In this document: piece by piece, positions 1-7,713 of the stretch
Position numbering within the stretch: position 1 is the stretch's first letter
How the letters are laid out: every line of letters begins with the position of its first letter
Position numbers and translations under genes: made by a program
Source of the DNA: Aminobacter sp. AP02
GTDB taxonomy: Bacteria; Pseudomonadota; Alphaproteobacteria; Rhizobiales; Rhizobiaceae
Direction: 5' to 3'
NCBI RefSeq assembly: GCF_003148805.1
Contig: NZ_QGGX01000005.1
Coordinates: forward strand, 124,001 to 188,000
Length of the DNA: 64,000 nucleotides
The notes under the pieces: generated by a model
Seen by the model: the letters and a program-made list of their open reading frames with translations, nothing else
What the model was told of the DNA's origin: nothing
Databases searched by the model: none

Positions 1-582
1 GTCGGCGATCTCAAGCACCTTGCCCAGGTTGACGCCCGCCGCCTCGGCCAGCACCTTGGCCTTGGCGATGGCATCGGCCACCGCCAGCTTGCGCGCCTCG
101 GTGATGACAGGCTGCGGCTTTTCGTTGGCGAAGGTGATGCCGCCGCCCTGGTTGACGCCGAGCGAGACCGCCTTGTCGAGAATCTCGCCTGTCTTGGTGA
201 TGTCGCGGATGCGCACCGAAAGCGTGTTGATGACCTGGTAGGCGACGAGTTCGGCTTCCTGCGATCCGTCGGGCCGGTTGGTGAAGTTGTAGCGCGGCTG
301 GATCTGGACTCCGCCGGTCTGCAGGTCGCGGTCGGCAATGCCGGAAGCCTTCATCGCCGCGATCACGGCGGCCATGGCGTCGTTATTGGCGTCGAGCGCC
401 TCACGCGCGGTCTTGGCCTCGCGCATCACCGAAAGCGACAGCAGCGCCAGATCGGGGGCGACCGAAGCCTCGCCTTCGCCGGTTACGATGATGCGCGGCG
501 TCGGCTGGTTGTCGGCGCGGGCGCCAGCGGCGGGAAGCGCCAGTGCCGCTGCAAGTGCGAGCGCCATGTATTTGCGATTCAT
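1..582 (-). CDS. SIMPL-domain (DUF541) periplasmic protein, 3' end outside the window
   Basis: The reading frame starts at 582 on the minus strand, behind a good GGAG ribosome site, and runs off the left edge, so about 194 N-terminal residues are visible. It begins with a Sec signal peptide (MNRKYMALALAAALALPAAG, probable cut after ARA). The mature part shows the SIMPL/DUF541 pattern: IIVTGEGEASVAPDLALLSLSV, repeated Ala-rich helices, and an IQPRYNF strand. Family members include the Brucella 26-kDa periplasmic immunogen BP26 and E. coli YggE. They form periplasmic rings, and YggE is linked to lower oxidative stress; the molecular role is not settled. The gene stands alone upstream of the tRNA. 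Family assignment is firm, function is not. Confidence 0.88.
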   Translation of the reverse strand, partial: MNRKYMALALAAALALPAAGARADNQPTPRIIVTGEGEASVAPDLALLSLSVMREAKTAREALDANNDAMAAVIAAMKASGIADRDLQTGGVQIQPRYNFTNRPDGSQEAELVAYQVINTLSVRIRDITKTGEILDKAVSLGVNQGGGITFANEKPQPVITEARKLAVADAIAKAKVLAEAAGVNLGKVLEIAD

Positions 583-716
583 AATATATTCTCCATTCAG
601 CGAGGCCCTTCGAGAGTGTCGAATAGGGGTGGATTATGGGTGGATTGCGGCAACGCGCAATAGATGCACGAAGATGGCTTGTGCCGGCCCCGAAAACTTA
701 CTATCCAGCCCGCGTG

Positions 717-792
717 GGGCCTGTAGCTCAATGGTTAGAGCCGGCGGCTCATAACCGCTTGGTTGGGGGTTCGAGTCCCTCCGGGCCCACCA
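717..792 (+). tRNA. tRNA-Ile2 (CAU anticodon, expected lysidine at C34)
   Basis: A complete 76-nt cloverleaf with encoded CCA can be folded by eye. The acceptor stem is GGGCCTG/CGGGCCC, the D arm GCTC..GAGC, the anticodon stem GGCGG/CCGCT with loop CTCATAA, and the T arm GGGGG-TTCGAGT-CCCTC. The anticodon is CAU. The first pair is G-C, so this is not initiator tRNA. The C4-G69 and C5-G68 pairs, and the anticodon arm resembling E. coli ileX, match the recognition elements of TilS, which makes lysidine in tRNA-Ile2 for AUA codons. Automatic tools often call such genes tRNA-Met. An elongator tRNA-Met cannot be excluded, but the acceptor pairs argue against it. Confidence 0.93.
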
Positions 793-1004
793 TATCTTTC
801 ATAGAATCAACCGTTTATGAGGCGGCTGGCCAGCAAGGCTAGCTGGCGGTGTGCCAGGCCCTGTTTCCGCGCCATGGCGACTCTGAATATCGTCTGACAG
901 GCAAGCTCGGGCCTCGCTTATTCGCGTTCACCTGGGGCGCGGGCGAAGCGCTGCGATACCGGGCCAGGCTGCCGTTGTTCACGCTGGCGGTACGGCCGAA
1001 GGGT
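793..1004. other. Intergenic stretch without recognisable gene
   Basis: Between the tRNA and the small ORF at 1005-1196, several overlapping short ORFs exist on both strands. None has a convincing ribosome site or a recognisable protein. No repeat or terminator with a T run was seen. Confidence 0.5.
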
Positions 1005-1196
1005 TCAGAGCAGGATTTTCGCAAGGATTGCGCCAGCGGAGCCGATCACCGACAAGACCATGAGCATGGCCGCGGCGTTGTCGAAGCGGGGAGTTCTTAC
1101 CGGCTGCGGAACAAAGCGCTCGAACGGGTCGCCTTGGGAAAAGGCCTGCAGTCGTTCGTACCACTGCAATCCATGCGCGATAGCACTGAGCCACAT
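1005..1196 (-). CDS. Small hypothetical protein with a C-terminal membrane helix (63 aa)
   Basis: This 63-residue ORF has about three quarters G or C at third codon positions, like the surrounding real genes. Its last 22 residues (AAAMLMVLSVIGSAGAILAK region) form one hydrophobic helix, as expected for a tail-anchored small membrane protein. A weak GGGA lies 4 nt before the ATG. Competing ORFs in other frames look like noise. I do not recognise the family, and no neighbour suggests a role. It could be chance; codon use and the single clear helix are the only support. From 1197 to 1371 nothing else is visible. Confidence 0.42.
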   Translation of the reverse strand: MWLSAIAHGLQWYERLQAFSQGDPFERFVPQPVRTPRFDNAAAMLMVLSVIGSAGAILAKILL

Positions 1197-1371
1197 TTCG
1201 TCCCGTCACCCGATGTCACCGGCAACTGGGCGCCGGCTTGCGCGACACCAGTACGTGTCGGCGCATAGCGTTTCGAGATGAACGAAACGGCAGAAAAATC
1301 AAAATGTCATATGGCGTTGGTCGTGGGAGCCGGCTGAGCCCGAGGCGGGATCAGGGCGGCAGTGTCCGGCC

Positions 1372-2292
1372 CTAGCTTGCCTCATTTTCGCTTCGGCTGA
1401 TCGCTGCATACTCCTTGGCCAGGTGGTCGAGCAGGGAACGCACCGAAGGTAAAAGGCCGCGCCGCGAGGGAAAGACCGCGTGAATGATGCCGGTCCTGGG
1501 GGCCCAGTCCGGCAGGACGTCGACCAATGTTTTTGCGGCCAGGTCGGCGCTGATAACCATCGTCGGCAGCCGCACCACGCCGACGCCGCGCAACGCCGCG
1601 TGGCGCAAGGTCACCATGTCTTCGGTGACGAAGCGCGGCTTGTGCGGAATGCGCGCGGTCGCCCCGTTCGGGCCATCGAGGCGCCATTCGTGTTCATCCT
1701 GGGCGGGGCCCCAGGCAAGGCTCGGCAATGTGGCGAGGTCGGCCGGCACCACGCCACCGGGAAGCTTTGCCAGCAATTTGGGGCTGGCAACCAGGCGCTG
1801 GGGGCTGTTGGCCAGAACCTTCATGACGAGGTCGCTTTCCTCCAGCGGCGGAAAGCGCACCCTGATGGCCAGGTCGAATCCCTCGCGGATCACGTCGACG
1901 CGCCGGTTGGTGCTTTCGAGATGTACCTCGACCTTCGGGCAATCGGTCATGAAGCGAGCGATCATCTCGCTGACCTGGAAATAGACGATGGAGGAGGGGC
2001 AGGCTATCCGCACGATGCCTTGAGGCTCCGAGCGGGTCCGCTCGATGACCTCTTGCGCCGCTTCGGCCTCGACCAGCATGGCGACGCAATGCCGGTAATA
2101 CTCGGTGCCGATCTCCGTGACGGCAAAGCGCCTCGTCGAGCGCTGGATCAGGCGAACGCCCAGGCGTTCCTCGAGCAGGCCGATACGCCGGCTGAGCCGC
2201 GAACGCGGCATGCCGAGCGCGCGCGCGGCTGCGGCAAAGCCGTTCTGGTCGACGACCTGGACGAAGAAATAGAGGTCATTCAGGTCCTGCAT
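1372..2292 (-). CDS. LysR-family transcriptional regulator (CrgA-like group)
   Basis: 306 residues, the usual LysR length. The N-terminal winged helix-turn-helix is clear (LYFFVQVVDQNGFAAAARAL, then MPRSRLSRRIGLLEERLGVRLIQRSTR at about 25-55), followed by a PBP2-like effector domain with VRIACPSS near residue 94. The domain order and the RSTRRFAVTEIGTEYY segment are those of the CrgA/AaeR-type group, which often controls oxidoreductase operons. It is divergent from the pirin-to-FMN-reductase operon across a 116-bp gap, the classic LysR arrangement. It therefore probably controls that operon and itself in response to an aromatic or quinone-like electrophile. The ligand is inferred only from the targets. 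Confidence 0.9.
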   Translation of the reverse strand: MQDLNDLYFFVQVVDQNGFAAAARALGMPRSRLSRRIGLLEERLGVRLIQRSTRRFAVTEIGTEYYRHCVAMLVEAEAAQEVIERTRSEPQGIVRIACPSSIVYFQVSEMIARFMTDCPKVEVHLESTNRRVDVIREGFDLAIRVRFPPLEESDLVMKVLANSPQRLVASPKLLAKLPGGVVPADLATLPSLAWGPAQDEHEWRLDGPNGATARIPHKPRFVTEDMVTLRHAALRGVGVVRLPTMVISADLAAKTLVDVLPDWAPRTGIIHAVFPSRRGLLPSVRSLLDHLAKEYAAISRSENEAS

Positions 2293-2302
2293 GGTCCTCG
2301 AT

Positions 2303-2320
2303 TGTCTCGTTTGTAGGACA
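2303..2320. promoter_or_regulatory. Candidate LysR-box between regulator and detox operon
   Basis: In the divergent gap, TGTC and GACA arms 10 nt apart (2303-2306 and 2317-2320) form an interrupted dyad 11-28 bp upstream of the LysR start. A second TGTCCT (near 2350) inverts the AGGACA at 2315-2320. This is compatible with a LysR primary site plus activation site, but no binding evidence exists here. Confidence 0.35.
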
Positions 2321-2408
2321 GTGTGGTTGAATCTTAGCGGCTACTGCGCCGTTTGTCCTGTGCATATTCTCTTGGCAACACAACCGGCCACGGTTCGCAA
2401 GGAGAAAC

Positions 2409-3278
2409 ATGATGAGAAGGATACTCGGGGTCTACAGCGCGTCTTCGCCGCATTGGGTCGGTGACGGCTTCCCAGTCCGCTCGGTCTTTTCCCAGACCAC
2501 GCTTGGCCAGCATGTCAGCCCTTTCCTGCATCTCGATTATGCCGGGCCAATGAAATTCGCCCCCACCGACACGCCGCGTGGCGTCGGGGTCCGCCCGCAT
2601 CGCGGTTTCGAGACGGTTACCATCGTCTATCAGGGCGAGGTCGAGCATCGCGACTCCACCGGCGCAGGCGGCCTGGTCGGCCCCGGCGACGTGCAATGGA
2701 TGACCGCCGCGTCCGGCATCCTGCATGAGGAGTTTCATTCAAAGGCGTTCACCGAGCAGGGTGGCGTGCTGGAGTTGATCCAACTCTGGGTCAATCTGCC
2801 GGCCAAGGACAAGAATGCCACGGCCGGCTACCAGACGCTGCTCGACGCCGATATTCCGGCGGTGAGGCTTCCTGGAAATGCGGGAACGTTGCGCGTCATT
2901 GCCGGCGACTACCAGGGCAATCATGGGCCGGCCAGGACGTTCACGCCGATCAACATGTGGGACCTCCAACTCAGGAATGGTGGCCAGACGTCGCTGGAAT
3001 TGCCCGAGGGCCATGCCGTGGGGCTGGTCGTGTTGCGCGGCAACATCGTCGTCAACGGCACCGAGCCGGTTCGCGACGCCCAGTTCGCGCTGCTCGAGCG
3101 CAATGGCGGTGCGTTCACGCTCGACGCCTCCAGCGACGCGTCAGTGCTTTTGCTGAGCGGCGAGCCGATCGACGAACCCGTCGCCTGGCGGGGACCGTTC
3201 GTCATGAACACGGAAGAAGAACTCAACCAGGCCTTCGCCGATTTTCGGCGCGGCGGTTTCGGTCGGATCGAAAACTGA
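2409..3278 (+). CDS. Pirin-family bicupin protein
   Basis: 289 residues. The N-terminal cupin carries the pirin signature [19 protein letters not shown] (61-80) followed by [18 protein letters not shown] (91-108). The second cupin fills the C-terminal half. Pirins bind Fe or a related metal, and several have quercetinase or redox-sensing activity. Compared with human pirin ligands His56, His58, His101 and Glu103, this protein shows Arg62, His64, His106 and Glu108, so one metal ligand is replaced. AAGGAG lies just before the ATG. It is the first gene of an operon with an isochorismatase-like hydrolase, a VOC dioxygenase-like protein and an FMN reductase, all facing a LysR gene. This suggests a stress or aromatic-electrophile response. 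Confidence 0.92.
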   Translation: MMRRILGVYSASSPHWVGDGFPVRSVFSQTTLGQHVSPFLHLDYAGPMKFAPTDTPRGVGVRPHRGFETVTIVYQGEVEHRDSTGAGGLVGPGDVQWMTAASGILHEEFHSKAFTEQGGVLELIQLWVNLPAKDKNATAGYQTLLDADIPAVRLPGNAGTLRVIAGDYQGNHGPARTFTPINMWDLQLRNGGQTSLELPEGHAVGLVVLRGNIVVNGTEPVRDAQFALLERNGGAFTLDASSDASVLLLSGEPIDEPVAWRGPFVMNTEEELNQAFADFRRGGFGRIEN

Positions 3279-3290
3279 CCATCCGGAATC

Positions 3291-3315
3291 AAGGGCCCGG
3301 CGTGGCCGGACCCTT
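3291..3315 (+). terminator. Intercistronic hairpin after the pirin gene
   Basis: AAGGGCCCGGC and GCCGGACCCTT pair over 11 positions (one mismatch) around a 3-nt loop, 12 nt after the pirin stop. No T run follows, so it may be an attenuator or mRNA 3'-end stabiliser rather than a full terminator. Confidence 0.45.
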
Positions 3316-3385
3316 GCAAGCAGGGTTCGCAGGACAGCGAGCCGATTTCACCAGCAACCTCCCAGCCATCCAACAGGAGACTAAA

Positions 3386-4066
3386 ATGAACACCAATGTT
3401 GCCAATTTCGAAGGCAAGCGTCCGGTCATCGACCCCAATGACGCGGTGCTGCTGCTGATCGACCACCAGAGCGGCCTGTTCCAGACTGTCGCCGACATGC
3501 CGATGACGACGCTGCGCAACCACGCCGCGGCGCTGGCCAGGATGGCGACGCTGTCCAACATCCCGGTCATCACCACCGCTTCGGTGCCGCAGGGCCCGAA
3601 CGGCCCGCTGATCCCGGAAATCCACCAGAACGCACCGCATGCGCAATATGTGGCGCGCAAGGGCGAGATCAACGCCTGGGACAATCCCAACTTCGTCGCC
3701 GCCGTAAAGGCAACCGGGCGCAAAACGCTGATCATCGCCGGCACCATCACAAGCGTGTGCATGGCCTTCCCGTCGATCAGCGCGGTATATGATGGCTACA
3801 AGGTGTTTGCGGTCATCGATGCCTCCGGCACCTATTCGAAGATGGCGCAGGAAATTACGCTTGCCCGCGTCGTTCAGGCTGGCGTCGTGCCGATGGACAC
3901 CGCAGCGGTCGCCTCGGAACTGCAGAAGACCTGGCACCGTGAGGACGCCCAGGAGTGGGCAGAGGTCTACACCAAGATCTTCCCTCCCTACCAACTGCTG
4001 ATCGAGAGCTACCTGAAGGCCCAGCAGGTCGAGAAGGATCACGAGCAGCTCGACTCGCAGAAATAA
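3386..4066 (+). CDS. Isochorismatase-like cysteine hydrolase (YcaC type)
   Basis: 226 residues from the ATG at 3386, which follows AGGAG with normal spacing; the frame is open further upstream but nothing supports an earlier start. The family's catalytic triad is visible as Asp26 (LLIDHQSG), Lys92 (ARKGEINAW) and Cys125 ([11 protein letters not shown]). The cis-peptide region before Cys125 is typical of YcaC-like enzymes. These hydrolases act on amides or related bonds, and their substrates are mostly unknown. It sits between the pirin and the VOC gene in the LysR-controlled operon, an arrangement found in many proteobacterial electrophile-response clusters. The substrate cannot be read from sequence. 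Confidence 0.9.
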   Translation: MNTNVANFEGKRPVIDPNDAVLLLIDHQSGLFQTVADMPMTTLRNHAAALARMATLSNIPVITTASVPQGPNGPLIPEIHQNAPHAQYVARKGEINAWDNPNFVAAVKATGRKTLIIAGTITSVCMAFPSISAVYDGYKVFAVIDASGTYSKMAQEITLARVVQAGVVPMDTAAVASELQKTWHREDAQEWAEVYTKIFPPYQLLIESYLKAQQVEKDHEQLDSQK

Positions 4067-4081
4067 AGAAACAGTGGAATC

Positions 4082-4101
4082 GGCGGGGCGAAAGTCCCGC
4101 C
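4082..4101 (+). terminator. Intercistronic hairpin with GAAA tetraloop
   Basis: GGCGGGGC and GTCCCGCC form an 8-bp stem (one G-T pair) closed by GAAA, 15 nt after the hydrolase stop. There is no T run. It is likely an mRNA-stability or attenuation element within the operon. Confidence 0.4.
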
Positions 4102-4205
4102 AATCCTCGACATCGAGAACACAGCGTCTCGAAAAGCGCTCTTATAGGGCGCGACAACAACACGATATGACCGCTGCAAATACGATGAACATGCAGGAGG
4201 CGAAA

Positions 4206-5159
4206 ATGACACTGCAACTGACAGGCATCCACCATCTCACCGCGATCACCGCGGACGCTCCGGCAAATCTGCGTTTTTACACCAACACGCTCGGCCTGCG
4301 ACTGGTCAAGAAGACGGTCAACCAGGACGATACCAGCGCCTATCATCTGTTTTATGCCGACGGCGAGGCCACCCCGGGCACGGACCTGACTTTCTTCGAC
4401 TGGCCTGTCGGGCGCGAACGCCGCGGCACCCATAGCGTTGCCCGCACTGGTTTGCGCGTTTCGGGCGAAAAGAGCCTGACATGGTGGCGCGAGCATCTTG
4501 GCCAGTCCGGCGTTGCATCCGGCGAGATCGCGGAGATCGCGGGCTATCGCGCGCTCGACTTCGAAGACGCAGAGGGCCAGCGGTTCCGGCTGATCGACGA
4601 TGGCGGCAAGGGCGAGGCGCACCCCTGGAGCAAGAGCCCGGTTCCGGTCGAGCACCAGATCAGGGGGCTTGGGCCGATCACGCTCAGCGTTCCCGATCTT
4701 GCGCCGACCGAACTGGTGCTGACCAAGGTGATGAACATGCGCCAGGTGCGCGACCATGCGTCGGCCGACGGCAACGGGCATGTCCATGTCTTCGCCATGG
4801 GCGAGGGCGGTCCCGCCGCCGAACTGCATGTTGCCGTGCAGCCCAATTTGCCGACGGCCCAGCAAGGGGCCGGTGCCGTGCACCATGTCGCCTTCCGCAC
4901 GCCGGATATCGAGTCCATGCATGAATGGACCGAGCGGCTGAAAAGCGTGCGCCTGCCGTCGAGCGGCGAGGTCGAGCGCTACTATTTCCGTTCGCTCTAC
5001 TTCCGCGAGCCGAACGGCATCCTGTTCGAAATCGCGACCGACGGTCCCGGCTTCACCGCCGACGAGCCCTTGGAAACGCTCGGCGAGCGGTTGGCGCTGC
5101 CGCCTTTCCTCGAGCCGAGGCGGGCCTCGATCGAAGCTGGGCTGAAGCCGCTCGTTTGA
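4206..5159 (+). CDS. Ring-cleaving dioxygenase-like VOC protein (MhqO/LinE-like)
   Basis: 317 residues from the ATG at 4206, chosen because AGGAGG lies just upstream; an in-frame extension to 4074 has no such site. Two vicinal-oxygen-chelate modules are present. Metal ligands are expected at the GIHHLTA motif (His9/His10), at AVHHVAFRT in the second half, and at the Glu of [12 protein letters not shown]. This layout matches the ring-cleaving dioxygenase group that includes Bacillus MhqO, induced by quinones and hydroquinones. With the FMN reductase just downstream, it suggests reduction of a quinone followed by ring opening. The actual phenolic substrate is unknown. Confidence 0.88.
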   Translation: MTLQLTGIHHLTAITADAPANLRFYTNTLGLRLVKKTVNQDDTSAYHLFYADGEATPGTDLTFFDWPVGRERRGTHSVARTGLRVSGEKSLTWWREHLGQSGVASGEIAEIAGYRALDFEDAEGQRFRLIDDGGKGEAHPWSKSPVPVEHQIRGLGPITLSVPDLAPTELVLTKVMNMRQVRDHASADGNGHVHVFAMGEGGPAAELHVAVQPNLPTAQQGAGAVHHVAFRTPDIESMHEWTERLKSVRLPSSGEVERYYFRSLYFREPNGILFEIATDGPGFTADEPLETLGERLALPPFLEPRRASIEAGLKPLV

Positions 5160-5166
5160 TCGGCTT

Positions 5167-5194
5167 CTGCCGGGAGGGTTTCCTCTCCCGGCAG
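5167..5194 (+). terminator. Intercistronic hairpin before the FMN reductase
   Basis: CTGCCGGGAGGG and CTCTCCCGGCAG form a 12-bp stem (one wobble) with loop TTTC, 7 nt after the VOC stop and 23 nt before the next ATG. The absence of a T run argues against a complete stop of transcription. Confidence 0.45.
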
Positions 5195-5217
5195 CCCAAT
5201 GGACTTGGAGTTAGGAC

Positions 5218-5787
5218 ATGACCAGACTAGTCGGAATATCGGGTAGCCTCAGGCGCGGCTCCTACAACGCCGCCCTGTTGCGCGCGGCGGTCACAATGAC
5301 GCCCGAAGGCGTCGAGCTGCATGCCGCCACGATCCGCGGCGTTCCTCTCTATGACGCCGATGTCGAGGCGGCGGACGGCATTCCCGAGGCTGTGTCCGCG
5401 CTCAAGGACCTGGTTGCCGGCGCCGATGGGCTCATCCTGTTCACGCCCGAATACAACAACTCGATCCCCGGCGTGTTCAAGAACGCCATCGACTGGATGA
5501 GCCGCCCGGCGAGCGACATCAAGCGGGTGTTCGGCGGCAAGCCCGTCGCCGTGCTCGGCGCATCGGCCGGCGGCTTCGGCACCGTGCTCAGCCAGAATGC
5601 ATGGCTTCCCGTGTTGCGCACCTTGGGAACCAACCCCTGGTTCGGCGGCCGCATGCTCGTCTCGCGAGCGCACGGCGTCTTCGACCAGAATGGTGCGATC
5701 ACCGACGACGGCGTGCGCCAGCAACTGCACCAGTTCGTCCATGGCTTCGCCGGATTCGCGGCGCGGGCGAGGGCCGTGCCGGCCTGA
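5218..5787 (+). CDS. NADPH-dependent FMN reductase (chromate/quinone reductase type)
   Basis: 189 residues with a flavodoxin-like fold. The phosphate-binding GSLRRGSYNAALLRA loop is at 9-23, the hallmark TPEYNNSIPGVFKNAIDW near 75-92, and a GGKPVAVLGASAGGFGT segment follows. These are the signatures of the ChrR/YieF/ArsH-like FMN reductases, soluble dimers that transfer two electrons from NAD(P)H to quinones, azo dyes or chromate. It is the last gene of the detox operon, so it probably removes quinones directly and avoids semiquinone formation. Substrate range is inferred. Confidence 0.92.
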   Translation: MTRLVGISGSLRRGSYNAALLRAAVTMTPEGVELHAATIRGVPLYDADVEAADGIPEAVSALKDLVAGADGLILFTPEYNNSIPGVFKNAIDWMSRPASDIKRVFGGKPVAVLGASAGGFGTVLSQNAWLPVLRTLGTNPWFGGRMLVSRAHGVFDQNGAITDDGVRQQLHQFVHGFAGFAARARAVPA

Positions 5788-5803
5788 CGGCCGGCGGGCT
5801 GCG

Positions 5804-5890
5804 TCAGAAGGTCTTGCCGACCTTGAGGCCAAAGGCGTGGCCGTAGTTCAGGACATCGAAGCCGGCATAACCGAGGCTGACCTGGCTCGG
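5804..5890 (-). pseudogene. Remnant of an outer-membrane beta-barrel protein C-terminus
   Basis: Read on the minus strand, 28 codons end in VGKTF and a stop. Alternating polar and hydrophobic residues (SLGYAGFDVLNYGHAFGLKV) and a terminal Phe are typical of the last strands and beta-signal of an outer-membrane barrel. An in-frame TAG stands directly upstream at 5891-5893, with no longer frame beyond it, so only the tail survives. Too short to name a family; it may also be coincidence. Confidence 0.35.
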
Positions 5891-5908
5891 CTATATCGAG
5901 GGTGGATT

Positions 5909-6232
5909 TCAACCGCCGCTGATTGCAGTGAGCACGAAGACCTCGGCGCCCGGCTTCAACCTCGTCTTCAGCGTCGCGCGCTCACCTTCGACGAAGACGT
6001 TCATGTGCTTGCGGATGGCGGGGCGGGAATCGCAGATGCGGTCGCGCATGCCGGGCCAGTTCTTGTCAAGTTCGTCGATCATTTCCCTGACCGTCGACAC
6101 CGACATTTCAATTCGCCTGACGGCACCGGGGAAAAGATCGACCAAGACAGCGGGCAGCCGCACCACGACGGCCGCTGTTTCGGTTCGGGGCATCCTGGTC
6201 CGCGATGGGGCGTCGTCGAGCATGTTCGTCAC
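5909..6232 (-). CDS. MoaD/ThiS-family ubiquitin-like small protein
   Basis: 107 residues. After a polar tail of about 20 residues comes a beta-grasp sequence (VVVRLPAVLVDLFPG, then VREMIDELDKNWPGMRDRI, then HMNVFVEGE) ending in the diglycine AISGG, where MoaD and ThiS proteins are adenylated or thiocarboxylated. The start is 2 nt after the stop of the Asp-box repeat gene, so the two are co-transcribed. The same two-gene pair occurs in other bacteria, but its pathway is unknown. No E1-like, MoaE or thiazole gene is nearby, which argues against a dedicated molybdopterin or thiamine role for this copy. Confidence 0.8.
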   Translation of the reverse strand: MTNMLDDAPSRTRMPRTETAAVVVRLPAVLVDLFPGAVRRIEMSVSTVREMIDELDKNWPGMRDRICDSRPAIRKHMNVFVEGERATLKTRLKPGAEVFVLTAISGG

Positions 6233-6234
6233 CG

Positions 6235-7317
6235 TCAGTCATCGACCACAAGCGTTTCCACCGAAAGGATCGCCGGCAGGTGCTGGGCGACGCTCGCCCA
6301 GCTTTCACCCTCGTCGGCGCTGGCAAACAGCGCGCCCGAGCTTGTGCCGAAATAGACGCCGGCCGGCTCAAGCCGGTCTGTTGCCATGGCCTGCCTGAGC
6401 ACGCCGATATAGGCGTTTTCCTGCGGCAGGCCGGTGCGCATCGCCTGCCATTCGCGTCCGGCGTCGCGTGTGCGCCACACGGCTGCCTTCGCATCAGGCA
6501 CATACCGGCCGGCGCTGTCGCCATTGAGCGGCACGAGATAGAGGGTGTCAGGATCGCGTGGGTGGGTTGCGGCAGGAAAGCCGAAGGTCGATGGCAGTCC
6601 CTTTTCGATGCTGACCCAGCGCTTGCCACCGTCGTCGGAGCGGTACATGCCGCAATGGTTCTGCTGGTAGAGCCGGTCGGGCATATCAGGCGCCATGACG
6701 AGGTTGTGCACGCACTGGCCGAATTCGGGATAGTTCTCGCCCTCGGGCAGGAAGTCGGCGCGGGTGCCGAGATTGCGCGGCTCCCAGCTCTTGCCGCCGT
6801 CTCCGGTGTAGAACACCCCGGCCGCCGAAATGCCGATCCAGATACGGTCGTGATCGTTGGGGTCGATCACCAGCGAGTGCAGGATCAGCCCGGCGCCGCC
6901 GGGGTTCCAGTGTGGTCGCGAAGGGTGCTTCTGCAAGGCCTCGACGTGGCTCCAGGACTGGCCGGCATCGTCGGAGCGGAACAGGCCGGCCGGTTGGACA
7001 CCGGCATAAAGGCTGCCATTGGCCTGGGCCAGGCTCCATACCGCCTTGATCGGCTCTTCGCCTTCGGCATAAGCGAGGCCCTCGCTCGAATGCGTCCAGG
7101 TTTCGCCGAGATCGGTCGATTTCCACACGGCGGGGCCGAACCAATCGTTGCCGCCCGCGCCATAGATCGTGCCGGTCGCCTGATCGGCGACGACGTGGTT
7201 CATCGGCCATGTTTCGCAGAAGGGGCCGCGCAGCTTCCAGCTGCGCCGCTCCGCATCGCTTTCGGCAATGAAGGCGCCTTTCTTGGTTCCAAGCAGGACA
7301 AGGACTTTCTCTGCCAT
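6235..7317 (-). CDS. Asp-box (BNR/sialidase-like) beta-propeller protein
   Basis: 360 residues without a signal peptide, so probably cytoplasmic. At least six Asp-box motifs of the S-x-D-x-G-x-x-W type are spread along the chain: STDLGETW, SDDAGQSW, TGDGGKSW, SDDGGKRW, TRDAGREW and SADEGESW. This predicts a beta-propeller of the exo-alpha-sialidase / VPS10-like fold. The catalytic Arg triad of true sialidases is not evident, so glycosidase activity should not be assumed. It is the first gene of a two-gene unit with the MoaD/ThiS-like protein, and the pair probably works together. The function is unknown. Confidence 0.8.
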   Translation of the reverse strand: MAEKVLVLLGTKKGAFIAESDAERRSWKLRGPFCETWPMNHVVADQATGTIYGAGGNDWFGPAVWKSTDLGETWTHSSEGLAYAEGEEPIKAVWSLAQANGSLYAGVQPAGLFRSDDAGQSWSHVEALQKHPSRPHWNPGGAGLILHSLVIDPNDHDRIWIGISAAGVFYTGDGGKSWEPRNLGTRADFLPEGENYPEFGQCVHNLVMAPDMPDRLYQQNHCGMYRSDDGGKRWVSIEKGLPSTFGFPAATHPRDPDTLYLVPLNGDSAGRYVPDAKAAVWRTRDAGREWQAMRTGLPQENAYIGVLRQAMATDRLEPAGVYFGTSSGALFASADEGESWASVAQHLPAILSVETLVVDD

Positions 7318-7713
7318 TGGTCTCCTCCACCACGCCGATCTTCAGAGATTGAATCCGGATCGGCGTCTACCGCATTTCAAATGAGCGTTTTCCAGGCTCG
7401 GCCGATCTGCATGTCCGGCTCAGCCCGAAAACCTGTCGGCAAAGCACAGCAACAATAATGCCAAAGCCGCGACGGGAACAACTTGGCATCGCCAAGCTCC
7501 TGACAAACGGCCCGACCACATGTTCGAGCCGACAATCGAGTTGACAGGGCGCCATAATTGAATACCCGTCGCGTTGGAGCGCCGCGCGTCCTTTGGGTGC
7601 GCGAAGGACGCTCCAGCAATTTTAGTCGATGCATCGTCATTTCCGAAATCCATTCGGATTTTCGGGGCGATGCGCTAGATGTAAGTGGTTCGCTTGCGCG
7701 GGAGATCAATCAG
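7318..7713. other. 396-bp divergent intergenic region with a structured leader
   Basis: This gap separates the Asp-box gene from the DRL-like gene. Short ORFs here have poor composition and no homology I recognise. A TTGACA at 7541-7546 has no convincing -10 partner. The one notable structure is the hairpin at 7575-7615, listed separately. Confidence 0.5.
7575..7615 (+). promoter_or_regulatory. Long interrupted hairpin in the leader of the DRL-like gene
   Basis: TGGAGC (7575-7580) pairs with GCTCCA (7610-7615), and GTCCTT (7588-7593) with AAGGAC (7604-7609), giving a coaxial stem with a 7-nt one-sided bulge and a 10-nt loop. It ends 98 nt before the ATG. It might be a leader structure or an operator; no known riboswitch class was recognised. 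Confidence 0.3.

Noticed and set aside
849-1268. A 139-codon plus-strand ORF after the tRNA
   Set aside because: No ribosome site, uneven codon use and no recognisable protein; it overlaps the more gene-like minus-strand 63-codon frame.
7541-7564. Promoter TTGACA at 7541 before the DRL-like gene
   Set aside because: No acceptable -10 box at 16-18 bp spacing was found.
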